A DNA stretch of 27,274 nt from a virus. This document shows positions 5,940-15,139 of the stretch, one piece after another. Each line of letters opens with the position of its first letter. Positions within the stretch are counted from its first letter, which is position 1. The notes beneath the pieces were generated by a model that saw only the letters and a program-made list of their open reading frames with translations, ran no database searches and was not told the origin of the DNA. The stretch spans positions 1 through 27,274 of the IMG/VR virus record IMGVR_UViG_3300020020_000139; one strand, written 5' to 3'. The position numbers and the translations under genes were made by a program.

Positions 5940-8808
5940 CAGTCAGAACTCCTAGGATCTTTCTGTTGTTGTCCTTGTACTTTTGAAGGCGTGCAATCTT
6001 CTCTGTTCTAATCCTTTGAGTCAAACGATCAGGAGCTTCTTCCGGCTTGATCCCATTCTCCTGTAGGACTCTAGCTCTTTCAGCCCTAATCTGAGCATCA
6101 ACTACATCTTCTCTACGCCTATACTCACCTTGCTGACGATCAGCAGTGACAGGTTGCAAGTTCAAACCACCTAGCCAGGAAGTTCCGAACCTTACGTCAC
6201 CTTCTGCAAACCTAGAACCAGCTCGTGTAGGACCTAGCTGACTCAATCCCCATTTACCCCAATCGTCAATTGGCTGACCAGTAAAGGTAGAGCGACCAGT
6301 ACCCAGCTCAGCAGGAATCTTGGCAGCCGGAGTAACCATATTAATGAGGTTATTGAACAGCTCCTTCGTTCCAGCCATTGGACTACCAGTCTCTACACCC
6401 CTAGCTATTGGAGAAGTTAGAGTATCTAGGTCACCAATTGGAGTTTGGTTAGAGGCAATGTTGGCAAATACAGGTTCACCTTGACCAGCACCAGCTAGCT
6501 TCTTAATTAACTTACCTACAGCTGTATTCTTGTCATTATCAGCTACAGCAAGTCGAACAGGAGCTAGATCACGAACCCACTTATTAACCATGTAGTCACC
6601 CTCACCGTTTTCAGTGCCGAGTAACCCTTGAAATAAATCCTGACCCTTAGGATACATAGCCATGTAGCCAGGCTTAGTGAAAAGCATTTCAACCTGTAGG
6701 GGCAGGTTACGTCGCATCCACCCATAGAAGGGGATGATACGACGCATCACATTACGCTCTACAGATGAAAGCTGACCGTAGTCAATGTTATACTTACGTA
6801 CTCTCTCACCAGCCTTAAGTGAAGCTTGCTCCAACTGCTCCATTGTAGCTGGACCTTTAAGATGCTTTAGATCATCTTCCATGCCCTTGATATGGTGAGC
6901 TAGACGGAAAAAGTCTTCTCTAGTTTCAGACATATCCGAGATGCCCTGGTTAAGCTTATGAGCACCTCTACCAGCGAGGGTTTTCGACCGATCTACAGCT
7001 TTGCCTACAGCCCCTCTAGTCAAAGGATCGAGGCTAGCTACAATATCGTTAGTGATGAAGCCGGTCTTAGAGCCACCCTTAAGATAGAGATTCCACATCT
7101 CATCAGGAGTCAGTTGGTTCTTACCAACCTTGATTCTCTTAATAGAATCTAAAGGCTCTACAATTCCTAGAACTTCCTCGTCCTTAATTCCCTTAGCCTT
7201 CCGAAGAACGGTACCGGCTCGGCCATAAAGTGAAGGGTTAGTAACACCGTCCATAAAGTTGACGATGCCATCAGACATGGAGTTACGGACGTGGTAGCCT
7301 GGGTTGTAGGCAGTGTTTGCAGACTTCCACATCCCGATAATTTTGTCGTACCAGCGTACGAATTGTGCCCCAGTCTGACCGTCCTTGAGAACTGTCTCTG
7401 TGGAGTTGAGAGCACGAGCAATAGGTTCTGGAATCCATTTACCACCTACAGCCTCATTAGCTTGAGCTACAGGAGCAGCTAGATACTCCTTAGCTGGAGC
7501 CCAGTCGTTCTTAATTAGGAAGGCACGGTTAGCATCAGTAGCGTCTACACCGAACTTCTCTACAGCGTTCTTAACTAGCCCTTGACGACCCATAGTGCGA
7601 TAATGCTTAGCAGCTCTAAGGCCAAGCATCTCACCGACTTCCATAGCTGGGTCGTAACCAGCTCGACGAGCTTCATCTAGAGAGTATTCCTTAGCTCTCT
7701 TAGCAGCTAAGGTAAGAACTGTAGCGGGGTCTTCTGTCTTGAGAAGATTTCTAAGTTCAGCGCTAGAGCCATCAGTACTGAATGCTCCACCTCTAGCAGC
7801 AGCCGGTAGTCCAGGCTTACCGGGCTTAATACCCTTCTTGTAATATTTGTAAACGTACTGAGAATTAAACTGGTCAGGTTTGTAAAGTCCTAGTTCAGCT
7901 TCCTCATCAAAGAAACGCTTAAGCTCCTTCTGAGCTACTTTCTGATAAGCGCCTAGGTTAGTAAACTCACCTGTCCTAGCCTTACCATAAACAGGTACAT
8001 CCGACAGGTCCTTACCAGACTCAATGGCTCGGGAAATGTCTTCCTGCTCATCACGTGTTAGCCTACCAAAGAACCCCTTGATAGCATTCTGATGGCGATC
8101 GTAGATTCCAGCGTTAGCAGACTCTAGTACCCGTTCCTCATCAGCTAGTCCAAAGGGAAGCTCACTCCTACGACTTGATACTCTAGCGAGAAGTCGTCGA
8201 GCGTCCTCAGGTCCAACGATGGCTTCCTTAATACCACGTCCAACATTAGCTGGACCTTCAAATTCTGGTGAAACTTTTCTTCCGCCGAACGTAAGGTAAG
8301 TACGAGAGGGATCGAGAGCTTGAAGTGTTTTTCCAGTTCGCTCAACTGATTCGACCGTCACTTCCTGTCCAGCTTCCGTAAGATCACGAACAGCACGAAG
8401 TCGGCCCTCAGCTCCTGAGATGCCTTTTACATTCTTGATTCCTACATAAGTCAATGGATCCAGAGCTACGTCACCAGCGAAACCACCTACAGCCTTGACA
8501 ACTGGGTTCTTTACTCCCAAGTTACCAAGAACATCAGAGTAGGTAGCATCTGACTTCCCTCTTAGTCCGCTAACGAAGCCGCCCATAGCGGAGCTAGTGG
8601 GGTCATCATCAGTAATAGCCTCTGCCAACCCAGCAGAAGCTCTAGATGGGCGAGATAAAACGTCGAATAAAGTGCCGAAGGCAGAGCTGTTAGCACGACG
8701 TTTACCTTCATTTCCACCTAGTAGCTCATCTTCCTCGTCAACAAATTCAGCTTGACGAGTTTGATCAATAAGCTTCTGGATCTCATTGAAGTCTATTCTA
8801 GGGGCCAC
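5923..8808 (-). CDS. Large virion protein, candidate internal (DNA-ejection) protein
   Basis: A 961-residue protein, the longest in the window, rich in Ala, Arg, Lys and Glu and mostly helical. Residues ~40-125 form a repeat-like domain also seen in the next gene upstream (RPSRASAGLAEAI, then GFAGDVALDPLTYVG). The middle contains helical stretches with aromatic clusters (MWKSANTAYNPGYHVRNSMSD; IIPFYGWMRRNLPLQVEMLF). The C-terminus is strongly charged (RREDVVDAQIRAERAR). In podoviruses, large helical proteins at this point of the virion operon are usually internal core or ejectosome proteins that enter the host with the DNA. The GTG start follows the previous stop by 1 nt (TAAAGTG). No lytic transglycosylase motif was recognised. 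Confidence 0.75.
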   Translation of the reverse strand: MAPRIDFNEIQKLIDQTRQAEFVDEEDELLGGNEGKRRANSSAFGTLFDVLSRPSRASAGLAEAITDDDPTSSAMGGFVSGLRGKSDATYSDVLGNLGVKNPVVKAVGGFAGDVALDPLTYVGIKNVKGISGAEGRLRAVRDLTEAGQEVTVESVERTGKTLQALDPSRTYLTFGGRKVSPEFEGPANVGRGIKEAIVGPEDARRLLARVSSRRSELPFGLADEERVLESANAGIYDRHQNAIKGFFGRLTRDEQEDISRAIESGKDLSDVPVYGKARTGEFTNLGAYQKVAQKELKRFFDEEAELGLYKPDQFNSQYVYKYYKKGIKPGKPGLPAAARGGAFSTDGSSAELRNLLKTEDPATVLTLAAKRAKEYSLDEARRAGYDPAMEVGEMLGLRAAKHYRTMGRQGLVKNAVEKFGVDATDANRAFLIKNDWAPAKEYLAAPVAQANEAVGGKWIPEPIARALNSTETVLKDGQTGAQFVRWYDKIIGMWKSANTAYNPGYHVRNSMSDGIVNFMDGVTNPSLYGRAGTVLRKAKGIKDEEVLGIVEPLDSIKRIKVGKNQLTPDEMWNLYLKGGSKTGFITNDIVASLDPLTRGAVGKAVDRSKTLAGRGAHKLNQGISDMSETREDFFRLAHHIKGMEDDLKHLKGPATMEQLEQASLKAGERVRKYNIDYGQLSSVERNVMRRIIPFYGWMRRNLPLQVEMLFTKPGYMAMYPKGQDLFQGLLGTENGEGDYMVNKWVRDLAPVRLAVADNDKNTAVGKLIKKLAGAGQGEPVFANIASNQTPIGDLDTLTSPIARGVETGSPMAGTKELFNNLINMVTPAAKIPAELGTGRSTFTGQPIDDWGKWGLSQLGPTRAGSRFAEGDVRFGTSWLGGLNLQPVTADRQQGEYRRREDVVDAQIRAERARVLQENGIKPEEAPDRLTQRIRTEKIARLQKYKDNNRKILGVLTDEGMG

Positions 8809-8809
8809 T

Positions 8810-9910
8810 TTACCCGCTTAACTGTCGAATAACACGGCCTAGCGTATCAGGATCATTTTGCAGCATTTCTAGAAGAGCACGCTGATCCCCACCTACAAAT
8901 CTACCTTGACTTCTACCTGACTGAGCAATCAATCTAGCAATTGCATCAGGTCGCTGTCCACTAGAAGTGTTGAATGGTAATCCTTGCAGTCCTTCTACAA
9001 AAGAACTTTCACTCTTCTGGCTTAAAGGGATATTTACGAAGGGCTCAGACCCCCTCCCTGCTAGGGCTGGGGAGGGGGTACTACCACGAGGCAAAGCTGC
9101 TGGACCGCCTGAGGCGTCACTAAGGAGACTCTCAAGGGAACGTGAGAGAGGCTGCTCATCTAGGCCTCGGATGGCAGGAGTAGCGGCTCCTTCATCTAAT
9201 ACATCAGCCTTACTAACTGTGAACTTTCCAGGATTAAAAAGTTGACCTTCTGGAATGTCTTGTAGTTCCTCAGGAACTTCTGTAGCTGCCTTACCAAGCT
9301 TGCCAGCAAATCTACGAGCTATAGCAGGAGCTAATCTTGTTTCAGCTTGGCGACCCAAGACTGTAGCTCCAAGAGCAAGCATCGGATCACCGCCAGAACC
9401 AAGTACACCCTGATAAGCTTGACGACCAAGCTGAGCAACTTTCTGACCACGGCTAGCCTCTTCTGGAAGCTTACCAAAAGAGGCAGCCCCCTTAGCTAAA
9501 CTACCCATTTTTCCGGAACCCGCAATAGGCCCTACAGCTAACAATGGATCAGCACTCATATTCAATGCTGTAGACATTACTTGATTACCGAATCCCTGGG
9601 CATTGCTCTCTCGGTTACCTCCGGCGAGTTCAACTGCTAAGTCGGCTGGTCTAAGGTTACCTTTAGCACCGCTAACAATTCCGCTAAACAGAGTAGAAGT
9701 ATCTTCATCAGCTCGACGTAAAGCAGACCATTGAGAAGTGTCTACTCCACTTTCCTCAAGGTCATCAAGCATCTTGTTATATCCACGCTGCTCACGCTCA
9801 GCCTTGCTACCCCTATCACCAGTTAGCTGGTTAATTCCACCAGCGATAGCTCCAGTAGCAATTGACTGAGGCTTCTGAATGATTCCTAGAATATCATCAA
9901 GAATTCCCAT
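8810..9910 (-). CDS. Virion protein sharing a domain with the 961-aa protein; candidate ejection protein
   Basis: A 366-residue protein. Its first ~130 residues follow the same order as the N-terminus of the 961-residue protein: a KPQSIATGAIAGGI helix, a GIVSGAKGNLRPADLAVEL segment, then ALNMSADPLLAVGP, which matches the ALDPLTYVG turn. Gly/Ala-rich amphipathic helices follow, then a Pro/Ser-rich linker (about 255-300) and a short helical end. It starts at ATG 9910 in a TAATG overlap with the upstream gene. Small Gly/Ala-rich helical proteins of this kind often associate with membranes during DNA delivery. The function is inferred from context. Confidence 0.72.
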   Translation of the reverse strand: MGILDDILGIIQKPQSIATGAIAGGINQLTGDRGSKAEREQRGYNKMLDDLEESGVDTSQWSALRRADEDTSTLFSGIVSGAKGNLRPADLAVELAGGNRESNAQGFGNQVMSTALNMSADPLLAVGPIAGSGKMGSLAKGAASFGKLPEEASRGQKVAQLGRQAYQGVLGSGGDPMLALGATVLGRQAETRLAPAIARRFAGKLGKAATEVPEELQDIPEGQLFNPGKFTVSKADVLDEGAATPAIRGLDEQPLSRSLESLLSDASGGPAALPRGSTPSPALAGRGSEPFVNIPLSQKSESSFVEGLQGLPFNTSSGQRPDAIARLIAQSGRSQGRFVGGDQRALLEMLQNDPDTLGRVIRQLSG

Positions 9911-11166
9911 TAGGAACCAAACCTCATGCTAGTCCCTACAGTTGGGTAGATGGGTAGTGCAGAGTAACCACCAATTGAGGAAGCCTTACCACCTCCACCA
10001 AACTTCTGCCCATAAGCCTGAGATAGAGACTTAGCAGCGGACTGCCTATTCCATCCACCACTACTGGGGAGACTAGAAAGAGGACCAGCTCCACCTACAG
10101 AGGTTCCTTGGTTAGGCGGACGGTCCATAACTCCCTGCTGATAAAGAAGCTCTAGGATAGCAGGATTAACACCACCAGAGATGTTACCAAGAGCATCCCT
10201 CTGCATGTTTTCAGAAAGGAAACTGGTTAGCTGCATGGGATCAATCTTGTTACCCTGTAGGAATTCGCTCTGTCGTAAACCAAAGTCTCGATCAGTATTG
10301 CTCTGATCCTGAGCCATTCCCCAAGCCTGCATCTGCATAGCAAGCTTTTCCTTCTCAGTCATTTCTCCAGCTTGTGCCCTCGCATCTCTCTCGTCGGCCA
10401 TGCCTTGCGCCCGTAGGGAAAGTTCAGCTTGGGTAGCAGAGTGACGGTCAGAAGCTTCCGCTGCCTGTTGATCCAGCTGGGCTTGCTTAAATGCCTGCTC
10501 GAATTCTTGGGCACTTAGCTGATTCACCTGTTCTGCTAGATAGGCACCACGCTCGCCTAGCATCTCAGCTAGACGGTCATTCATGTCAGAAGTCTGCTCA
10601 GCTCCGCTAAGATTGTTCTCCTGAATAGCTCGCAGAAGGTCAGACTCTAGTCTAGAAAGAGCATCAGCTCTCATCATATGACCAGTACCTTCTTGCTGGC
10701 TGTAGATATCTCCAGATTGAGCAGCCCAATTACGAAGGTTACCGGTAACTGTAGCATCTCGGTTAGCGTTGTTGGCAATTAGCTGATTAGCCTCAGACTC
10801 CAGCCCACCAATAACTGGCATGGCGTAGTTACCAGCATTCATGCTACGAGCTAGTTCAGCCATCGTATTACGAGAGGTGTCTCGTAGTGAAGTACCAATT
10901 TGCTGAGCATCCCGATAACCCTGACCTACCTGATTACCAGCGGTAGTAAGGGCACCCATCGCATTCTGCTTATTAGCACCTAGAAGACCCTGTAGAGTAT
11001 CGTAGGCTCCACCGATATTAGCTCGTCCCTGTTCTCCAAACACGTTCATGGAGTTGTTACGAACATTAGTGGTATCGTTGATTAGCTTGATTCGAGCATC
11101 AATAGCAGCCTGCTGAGGGTTGAACCTAGCATCTGCCATTGCTTGTGCTTGATCTAGAGCTGCCAT
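9910..11166 (-). CDS. Ala/Gln-rich helical virion protein, candidate internal core protein
   Basis: A 418-residue, nearly all-helical protein rich in Ala, Gln, Asn and Met, with long coiled-coil stretches (about 195-285: NQLSAQEFEQAFKQAQLDQQ and similar) and a Gly/Ser-rich tail (SSLPSSGGWNRQ, KFGGGGKASS). No enzymatic motif is seen. Composition and place, between the adaptor/nozzle genes and the largest protein, fit an internal core or ejection protein of a podovirus. It is coupled to the next gene by TAATG; ATG 11166 has a weak ribosome site (AAGGA 13 nt away). Confidence 0.7.
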   Translation of the reverse strand: MAALDQAQAMADARFNPQQAAIDARIKLINDTTNVRNNSMNVFGEQGRANIGGAYDTLQGLLGANKQNAMGALTTAGNQVGQGYRDAQQIGTSLRDTSRNTMAELARSMNAGNYAMPVIGGLESEANQLIANNANRDATVTGNLRNWAAQSGDIYSQQEGTGHMMRADALSRLESDLLRAIQENNLSGAEQTSDMNDRLAEMLGERGAYLAEQVNQLSAQEFEQAFKQAQLDQQAAEASDRHSATQAELSLRAQGMADERDARAQAGEMTEKEKLAMQMQAWGMAQDQSNTDRDFGLRQSEFLQGNKIDPMQLTSFLSENMQRDALGNISGGVNPAILELLYQQGVMDRPPNQGTSVGGAGPLSSLPSSGGWNRQSAAKSLSQAYGQKFGGGGKASSIGGYSALPIYPTVGTSMRFGS

Positions 11167-11181
11167 TATTTACTCACTTCC

Positions 11182-12204
11182 TTAAAGTGCCGCAAGGTTT
11201 CCACCACCCCAACCACGGTTCTGATGGATTCGACTTAGAACTGCCTGACGAATTTCGCTAGGGAGTCCTAGCTCCTTATCCCATAGATAGTTCAGCCAGT
11301 TCTGATCGGGTGAAGCTCCTACAGCTTGCATGAAGGTACCAGCATTTACCATCTGCCCATTAGGAAGTCCGTAGACAGCATCGTTAGGACGCCCTCCACC
11401 ACCTCCGCCTCCAGGAATACCAGCGTTATATCCACCGCCGCCACCCATTGAAGCCATTAACTGACGCTGAGCGGCTGCCTGTTGGGCTGCTACATCTTGA
11501 GCATATTGCCATTGCTGCTGAGCTTGAGCCTGCATCTGCTGCTGATACTCTTGCTGTAGACGCATTTGTTCTTGTCTGGCTTGGGCTTCGGCAGCTTCTC
11601 TAGCACGCTCTCTAGCTAGTTGCTCTTCTTCTTGAACCTGCTGGAAATAAAGACCTTCACGTTGACGATTAACGTCCTCAATCTGCTGACCGTATCCCTG
11701 TTCAGCTGAGGCGATATTACCCGATCTAATTCGACCTAGATTATCAACATATCGATTGTAGTTACCTTCTTGCTCACCACGCTTGACAATCATAGCTGAG
11801 CTAGAGCCCATGCCACGAGACATTAGAGACTGGTGTAGCTTATTTACCGCTTGCTGCTGTACTCGCTGGGCATCAGATAGCTGGGTGTTGTAAAGATCGT
11901 TAGCCTGGAAGAGCTGATTCTGACGTTGTAGTCCAGCGTCAGCTACGTTTCTCTCTAGGCCTGCACTTAAACCCTGATACTTAGGATTGAAGGAGAACTG
12001 CTTTAACTGAGCCTGAGAAGGAGCTGGCTGCTGTGGAGCTGTGTTAGGAGCAAGATCAAACCCTGTGAACATAGCAGGAGTATTAGCATCTTGGCCTACA
12101 GCTTCTTGATCATCCTCACTATATGGGGCAGTTAGTCTACGATTCGCTGCACTAATTAGTCCAGCGTTCTGCAGATTTATCTGCTGCCCGTTCTGTAAAG
12201 CCAC
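11182..12204 (-). CDS. Gln-rich coiled-coil virion protein with poly-Gly linkers
   Basis: A 340-residue protein. Residues ~75-180 form helices with the segment LSDAQRVQQQAVNKLHQSLMSRGMGSSSAM, cut here into parts: a heptad-rich helix, then SRGMGSSSAM and a second helix (ERNVADAGLQRQ lies before it). From ~185 to 250 there is an extreme Glu/Gln/Ala coiled coil (EEEQLARERAREAAEAQARQ), followed by two poly-Gly runs (GGGGG and GGGGGGG, about 255-272) and a folded C-terminal segment. GTG 12204 has GGGAGG just upstream. A tail-interior or ejection role is inferred from composition and neighbours. Confidence 0.7.
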   Translation of the reverse strand: MALQNGQQINLQNAGLISAANRRLTAPYSEDDQEAVGQDANTPAMFTGFDLAPNTAPQQPAPSQAQLKQFSFNPKYQGLSAGLERNVADAGLQRQNQLFQANDLYNTQLSDAQRVQQQAVNKLHQSLMSRGMGSSSAMIVKRGEQEGNYNRYVDNLGRIRSGNIASAEQGYGQQIEDVNRQREGLYFQQVQEEEQLARERAREAAEAQARQEQMRLQQEYQQQMQAQAQQQWQYAQDVAAQQAAAQRQLMASMGGGGGYNAGIPGGGGGGGRPNDAVYGLPNGQMVNAGTFMQAVGASPDQNWLNYLWDKELGLPSEIRQAVLSRIHQNRGWGGGNLAAL

Positions 12205-12436
12205 GTAACCTCCCTTGAATAGCCTGCATTAACTGTGGAGTAATAACTCCACCTTGTGTGAAAGTTGCTGCTGATTCCCTAGGTCTACCAGCTCCTGGTG
12301 GACCTAATGTAGCACCTGCCTCATAGACATTCTTACCTCTGGAAAACATTCCAGCACTACTACGAGGATCGAAAATGCTAGCTGCTGTCCCTGTAGGAAC
12401 AGGCTTAGGAATCGAGGGATTGATTGGTTCTAACAT
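12152..12436 (-). CDS. Small hypothetical virion-operon protein
   Basis: A 94-residue protein starting at ATG 12436 with AGGAG 4 nt upstream. The N-terminus is Pro-rich (MLEPINPSIPKPVPTG), the middle Gly/Arg/Pro-rich (GATLGPPGAGRPRES), and the last ~35 residues form a basic amphipathic helix (LMQAIQGRLRGFTERAADK). It overlaps the next gene by 53 nt. No family was recognised. It may be a small adaptor or an assembly factor for the internal proteins. Confidence 0.6.
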   Translation of the reverse strand: MLEPINPSIPKPVPTGTAASIFDPRSSAGMFSRGKNVYEAGATLGPPGAGRPRESAATFTQGGVITPQLMQAIQGRLRGFTERAADKSAERWTN

Positions 12437-12442
12437 TTTCTC

Positions 12443-12934
12443 CTACTTAATAGGGATAACTGCTAGCCTACGTCGAAGCCAAGTAGATCCACCACCGGTG
12501 TTCAAATACTTGGCTGTGAATGTGTTAACTCCTGGAGTAAGCCTGGGGTCAAGCAGGACGGCATTTACAGTTTGGTTAGCTGCAAACGAGATCATAGCAT
12601 AATCATCTGCTTGAGCTAAAGTAGAAGCTCCTGTTACAGCATAGCCCATTCTACAATCCCCGCCACCAGCAGGAAGCTGCTGAGCACTTAACATGACTAT
12701 TGCTCTAGCACCTGTTTTAACAGTGACAATTGGACCTATAGTAGCTAAATCTCCCCAAGCATTAGCAGCAGCCTGAGCTTGTGCAGTTAATACCTGTTCA
12801 GCATCTGGACTAACATTCAACTCAGCGTTTACACTTCTGAAAGCCTGCCTAATCCTTTCAAAGGATTGATTCAGATAGTTTAGGAGAGAGATATCGAACT
12901 TAGGTAGGGGAAGTGGATCAAATTTAACTGGCAT
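12443..12934 (-). CDS. Small beta-rich structural protein with N-terminal helix
   Basis: A 163-residue protein. The first ~40 residues form a helix (LLNYLNQSFERIRQAFRSV) of the type that anchors fibre or decoration proteins to the virion. From ~65 on it is beta-rich (PIVTVKTGARAIVMLSAQ, DDYAMISFAANQTVNAVLLD, TFTAKYLNTGGGSTWLRRR). That second part resembles the receptor or fibre-head beta domains of phage minor structural proteins. Its ATG overlaps the upstream stop (TAATG). A short tail-associated or head fibre is the likely role. Confidence 0.65.
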   Translation of the reverse strand: MPVKFDPLPLPKFDISLLNYLNQSFERIRQAFRSVNAELNVSPDAEQVLTAQAQAAANAWGDLATIGPIVTVKTGARAIVMLSAQQLPAGGGDCRMGYAVTGASTLAQADDYAMISFAANQTVNAVLLDPRLTPGVNTFTAKYLNTGGGSTWLRRRLAVIPIK

Positions 12935-14493
12935 TACGAAGCGTTCCCACTCAATCTATGGGCCGGTTCACGAACAGCATCTGCTGAAATAGCAGAGTAA
13001 ATCTTAAGAGGACCAGGAGTTTCCCCTGTCTGAGTAGTTGCTGTAATATCAATGCCCTTTGCCCTGTATTTTCCAGCACCGGGAAAAGCTACAAACCTAC
13101 GCTTAGTATCAGGTAAGCGCACCGTATTACTAGCTACTGGAGTCCTGTCGAAGTCTACGCACTGGATATTTTCAGCTGCTGAACCCTCTACATCAAGGGC
13201 ATTATAATGATTTCTCTTGTAATATCCTGGCTGATCTTGATCGGACACCCCTAACTTAGCTGTGCTACTGTAGCTGTTTACATCTGCTCCACCGGTAGAG
13301 CCAGCAGTGTCGTCCCTATACCAAGCATCCTCGGCATTAGTGAGATAATACAATCCACTGGACGCTCCTGCATTGTTGTATCCAGAGCCCATGCAAAGAT
13401 AATCTTTATTAGCCTCCGTATACGGCTTCATTCCTCTTATTGAGGTATTTCCAAGAAGGGCTCGCCAAGTAGTCCAAGTTTCAGATACTACATCAAATAC
13501 ATAGATAGTAGGGTTGGTAGGAGTTAATGCCTTACCAGGATTAAGAATATATTTATTATCCCAGTAGACAGCCTCACCTTGGATCATATTTTCTCGATCA
13601 GTTACATCAGCAGTTACAAACTTATCCCTGATAGGCTCAGAAACTTCCTCGAAGGTAGTTCCATCAGTTCTATAGACACCTTCTTCGGAATGAAAGTACA
13701 AGAAACCCTCTACCAACTGAGGTGATCCTCTGCTAACACAGCCGATAGAAGCATGAATTAAACGAAGTTGAGCGTCATTAGGATCATCCTCTACAGACAT
13801 TGTCCAAATAGAGCGATTTTTGAAAATCCACAGAGTATCATTGTAAACAATAGCAGAGACTAGCATCTGCCCATCTCCAGGCTGAATATCTACGAACCCG
13901 CCATTAGGAGCCACCCAAACATTGAATGCTCCAGCCATACTCCAATAAAGACGGTTCTCCTGCCCTACCACCGGATCAGCTGTGTTTAGAACCCACATTC
14001 TATTTCTATAAGGTAAGCAAAAAGTACCAGCAGGACCCCCACCAGCATTTACAGCATTAGTAGAAGCCACTACAGCAATCGTTTGACCATTACGTCGACA
14101 CATTTGAAGATGGTAAGGGGCACCAACCCAACCCCATTCAAATCCCCACTCAAACTGACCTGTTACTCCAGGTACTACGGCCCAAGTAGGGCTAATTACA
14201 GTTCCACCTGTAGTCTTAAACAGGTCATTGTTATCGTAGGCAAAGGCATAAGGAAGGTGAGCACCCGCATTAATATATCGAACAATAGCCATAAGAGTTA
14301 ATTTCTCACCAGCTGTACCAGGGTGATCGTTATTAGCTCTCCAAATACCTCTACGCTTCTCCAGATATCCACCACGATTAGTGTTAAAGTTTTCAAGCGT
14401 GCCAAACTCACCATCCTCTAAAGCATGGCGAGAAACACTAGACCGTAAACCTTTAAGGGGTCGTGTCGTAGAGATATTGTAAGGAGTAGCCAT
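12934..14493 (-). CDS. Podovirus tail nozzle / packaged-DNA stabilisation-like beta-propeller protein
   Basis: A 519-residue protein with repeated beta-blade units typical of short-tail nozzle and DNA-stabilisation proteins (T7 gp12 / P22 gp10-like). The most telling stretch is about 180-235: ENRLYWSMAGAFNVW, then GFVDIQPGDGQMLVSAIVYN and LWIFKNRSIWTMSVED. The N-terminus (GEFGTLENFNTNRGGYLEKRRG) matches the usual start of such proteins. It would form the tube below the adaptor ring through which DNA leaves. It overlaps the adaptor gene by 41 nt. The resemblance is by motif pattern; fold comparison would settle T7-like versus P22-like type. Confidence 0.82.
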   Translation of the reverse strand: MATPYNISTTRPLKGLRSSVSRHALEDGEFGTLENFNTNRGGYLEKRRGIWRANNDHPGTAGEKLTLMAIVRYINAGAHLPYAFAYDNNDLFKTTGGTVISPTWAVVPGVTGQFEWGFEWGWVGAPYHLQMCRRNGQTIAVVASTNAVNAGGGPAGTFCLPYRNRMWVLNTADPVVGQENRLYWSMAGAFNVWVAPNGGFVDIQPGDGQMLVSAIVYNDTLWIFKNRSIWTMSVEDDPNDAQLRLIHASIGCVSRGSPQLVEGFLYFHSEEGVYRTDGTTFEEVSEPIRDKFVTADVTDRENMIQGEAVYWDNKYILNPGKALTPTNPTIYVFDVVSETWTTWRALLGNTSIRGMKPYTEANKDYLCMGSGYNNAGASSGLYYLTNAEDAWYRDDTAGSTGGADVNSYSSTAKLGVSDQDQPGYYKRNHYNALDVEGSAAENIQCVDFDRTPVASNTVRLPDTKRRFVAFPGAGKYRAKGIDITATTQTGETPGPLKIYSAISADAVREPAHRLSGNAS

Positions 14494-15139
14494 ATTCCTT
14501 TACCTGGGGGTTTTCGTTGTACCCGCCCTCAACCTGGTAAGTTTCCCAATCAGTCATTACCTGATTAAACAAACCTCTGAAATACTTAGAGCCCTCATAA
14601 TCACCCTCCGCCGTTTTAAGAAGATGAGTAGCATAAAAGACAATCGCTTCATGAAGAACTTCTGGAACCTTCGGTACGTCAGCACCAGCTACTAGAACTG
14701 GCATCTTAGCGACGTAGTAGAGCTGTAGAGCACCCGCTTGAGTTAAAGCTTGGTAAGGGTAGAAGATTATCCTTCTAACTCCTGTGACAACATTGAAAGG
14801 AGTAATTGTGTAGTGGGTAGGAGCGCTAGACTGAAATTCGATATTATCCCCTCTTAGGAAGAACTCATCGTATCTCATTCTCTCTAGCCGATATCCGTTC
14901 CAGCGAACTTCAATTTCTTGGAAGAAATCTGCGGGAACCGACACACCCCCTACACCGTCTACGGTAACCCCATCAAGAGCGGCGTATGAAGTGGTGGCTC
15001 TAATTTGCCCAGTTCGCTTAGATACCTCGCCCAATCCGAAGTTGATGTACCTAGTAAGCTGTGCATCACTAAACTGAGCAGACGATAGATCACCGCCAAA
15101 TTCTCGAACAGTTGTGAGTAGAAGTGTAAGATCAGCCAT
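14453..15139 (-). CDS. Head-tail adaptor protein (T7 gp11 / P22 gp4-like)
   Basis: A 228-residue protein. It begins with a helix (LTLLLTTVREFGGDLSSAQF, SDAQLTRYINFGLGEVSKRT), has a beta section in the middle (VSVPADFFQEIEVRWNGYRL) and ends with helices (EVLHEAIVFYATHLLKTAEG, DYEGSKYFRGLFNQVMTDWE). The LKTAEGDYE...YFRGLFNQ run is characteristic of podovirus adaptor proteins that bind under the portal and receive the nozzle. The ATG overlaps the upstream stop (ATGGCTGA). Its position right before the nozzle gene agrees. Confidence 0.85.
   Translation of the reverse strand: MADLTLLLTTVREFGGDLSSAQFSDAQLTRYINFGLGEVSKRTGQIRATTSYAALDGVTVDGVGGVSVPADFFQEIEVRWNGYRLERMRYDEFFLRGDNIEFQSSAPTHYTITPFNVVTGVRRIIFYPYQALTQAGALQLYYVAKMPVLVAGADVPKVPEVLHEAIVFYATHLLKTAEGDYEGSKYFRGLFNQVMTDWETYQVEGGYNENPQVKEYGYSLQYLYDTTP

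Noticed and set aside
8967-9245. 92-codon + strand frame
   Set aside because: Antisense to the 366-residue virion gene, no ribosome site, no recognisable motif.
11401-11420. Possible tandem DNA repeat
   Set aside because: It is the coding sequence of a poly-Gly run in the Gln-rich virion protein.
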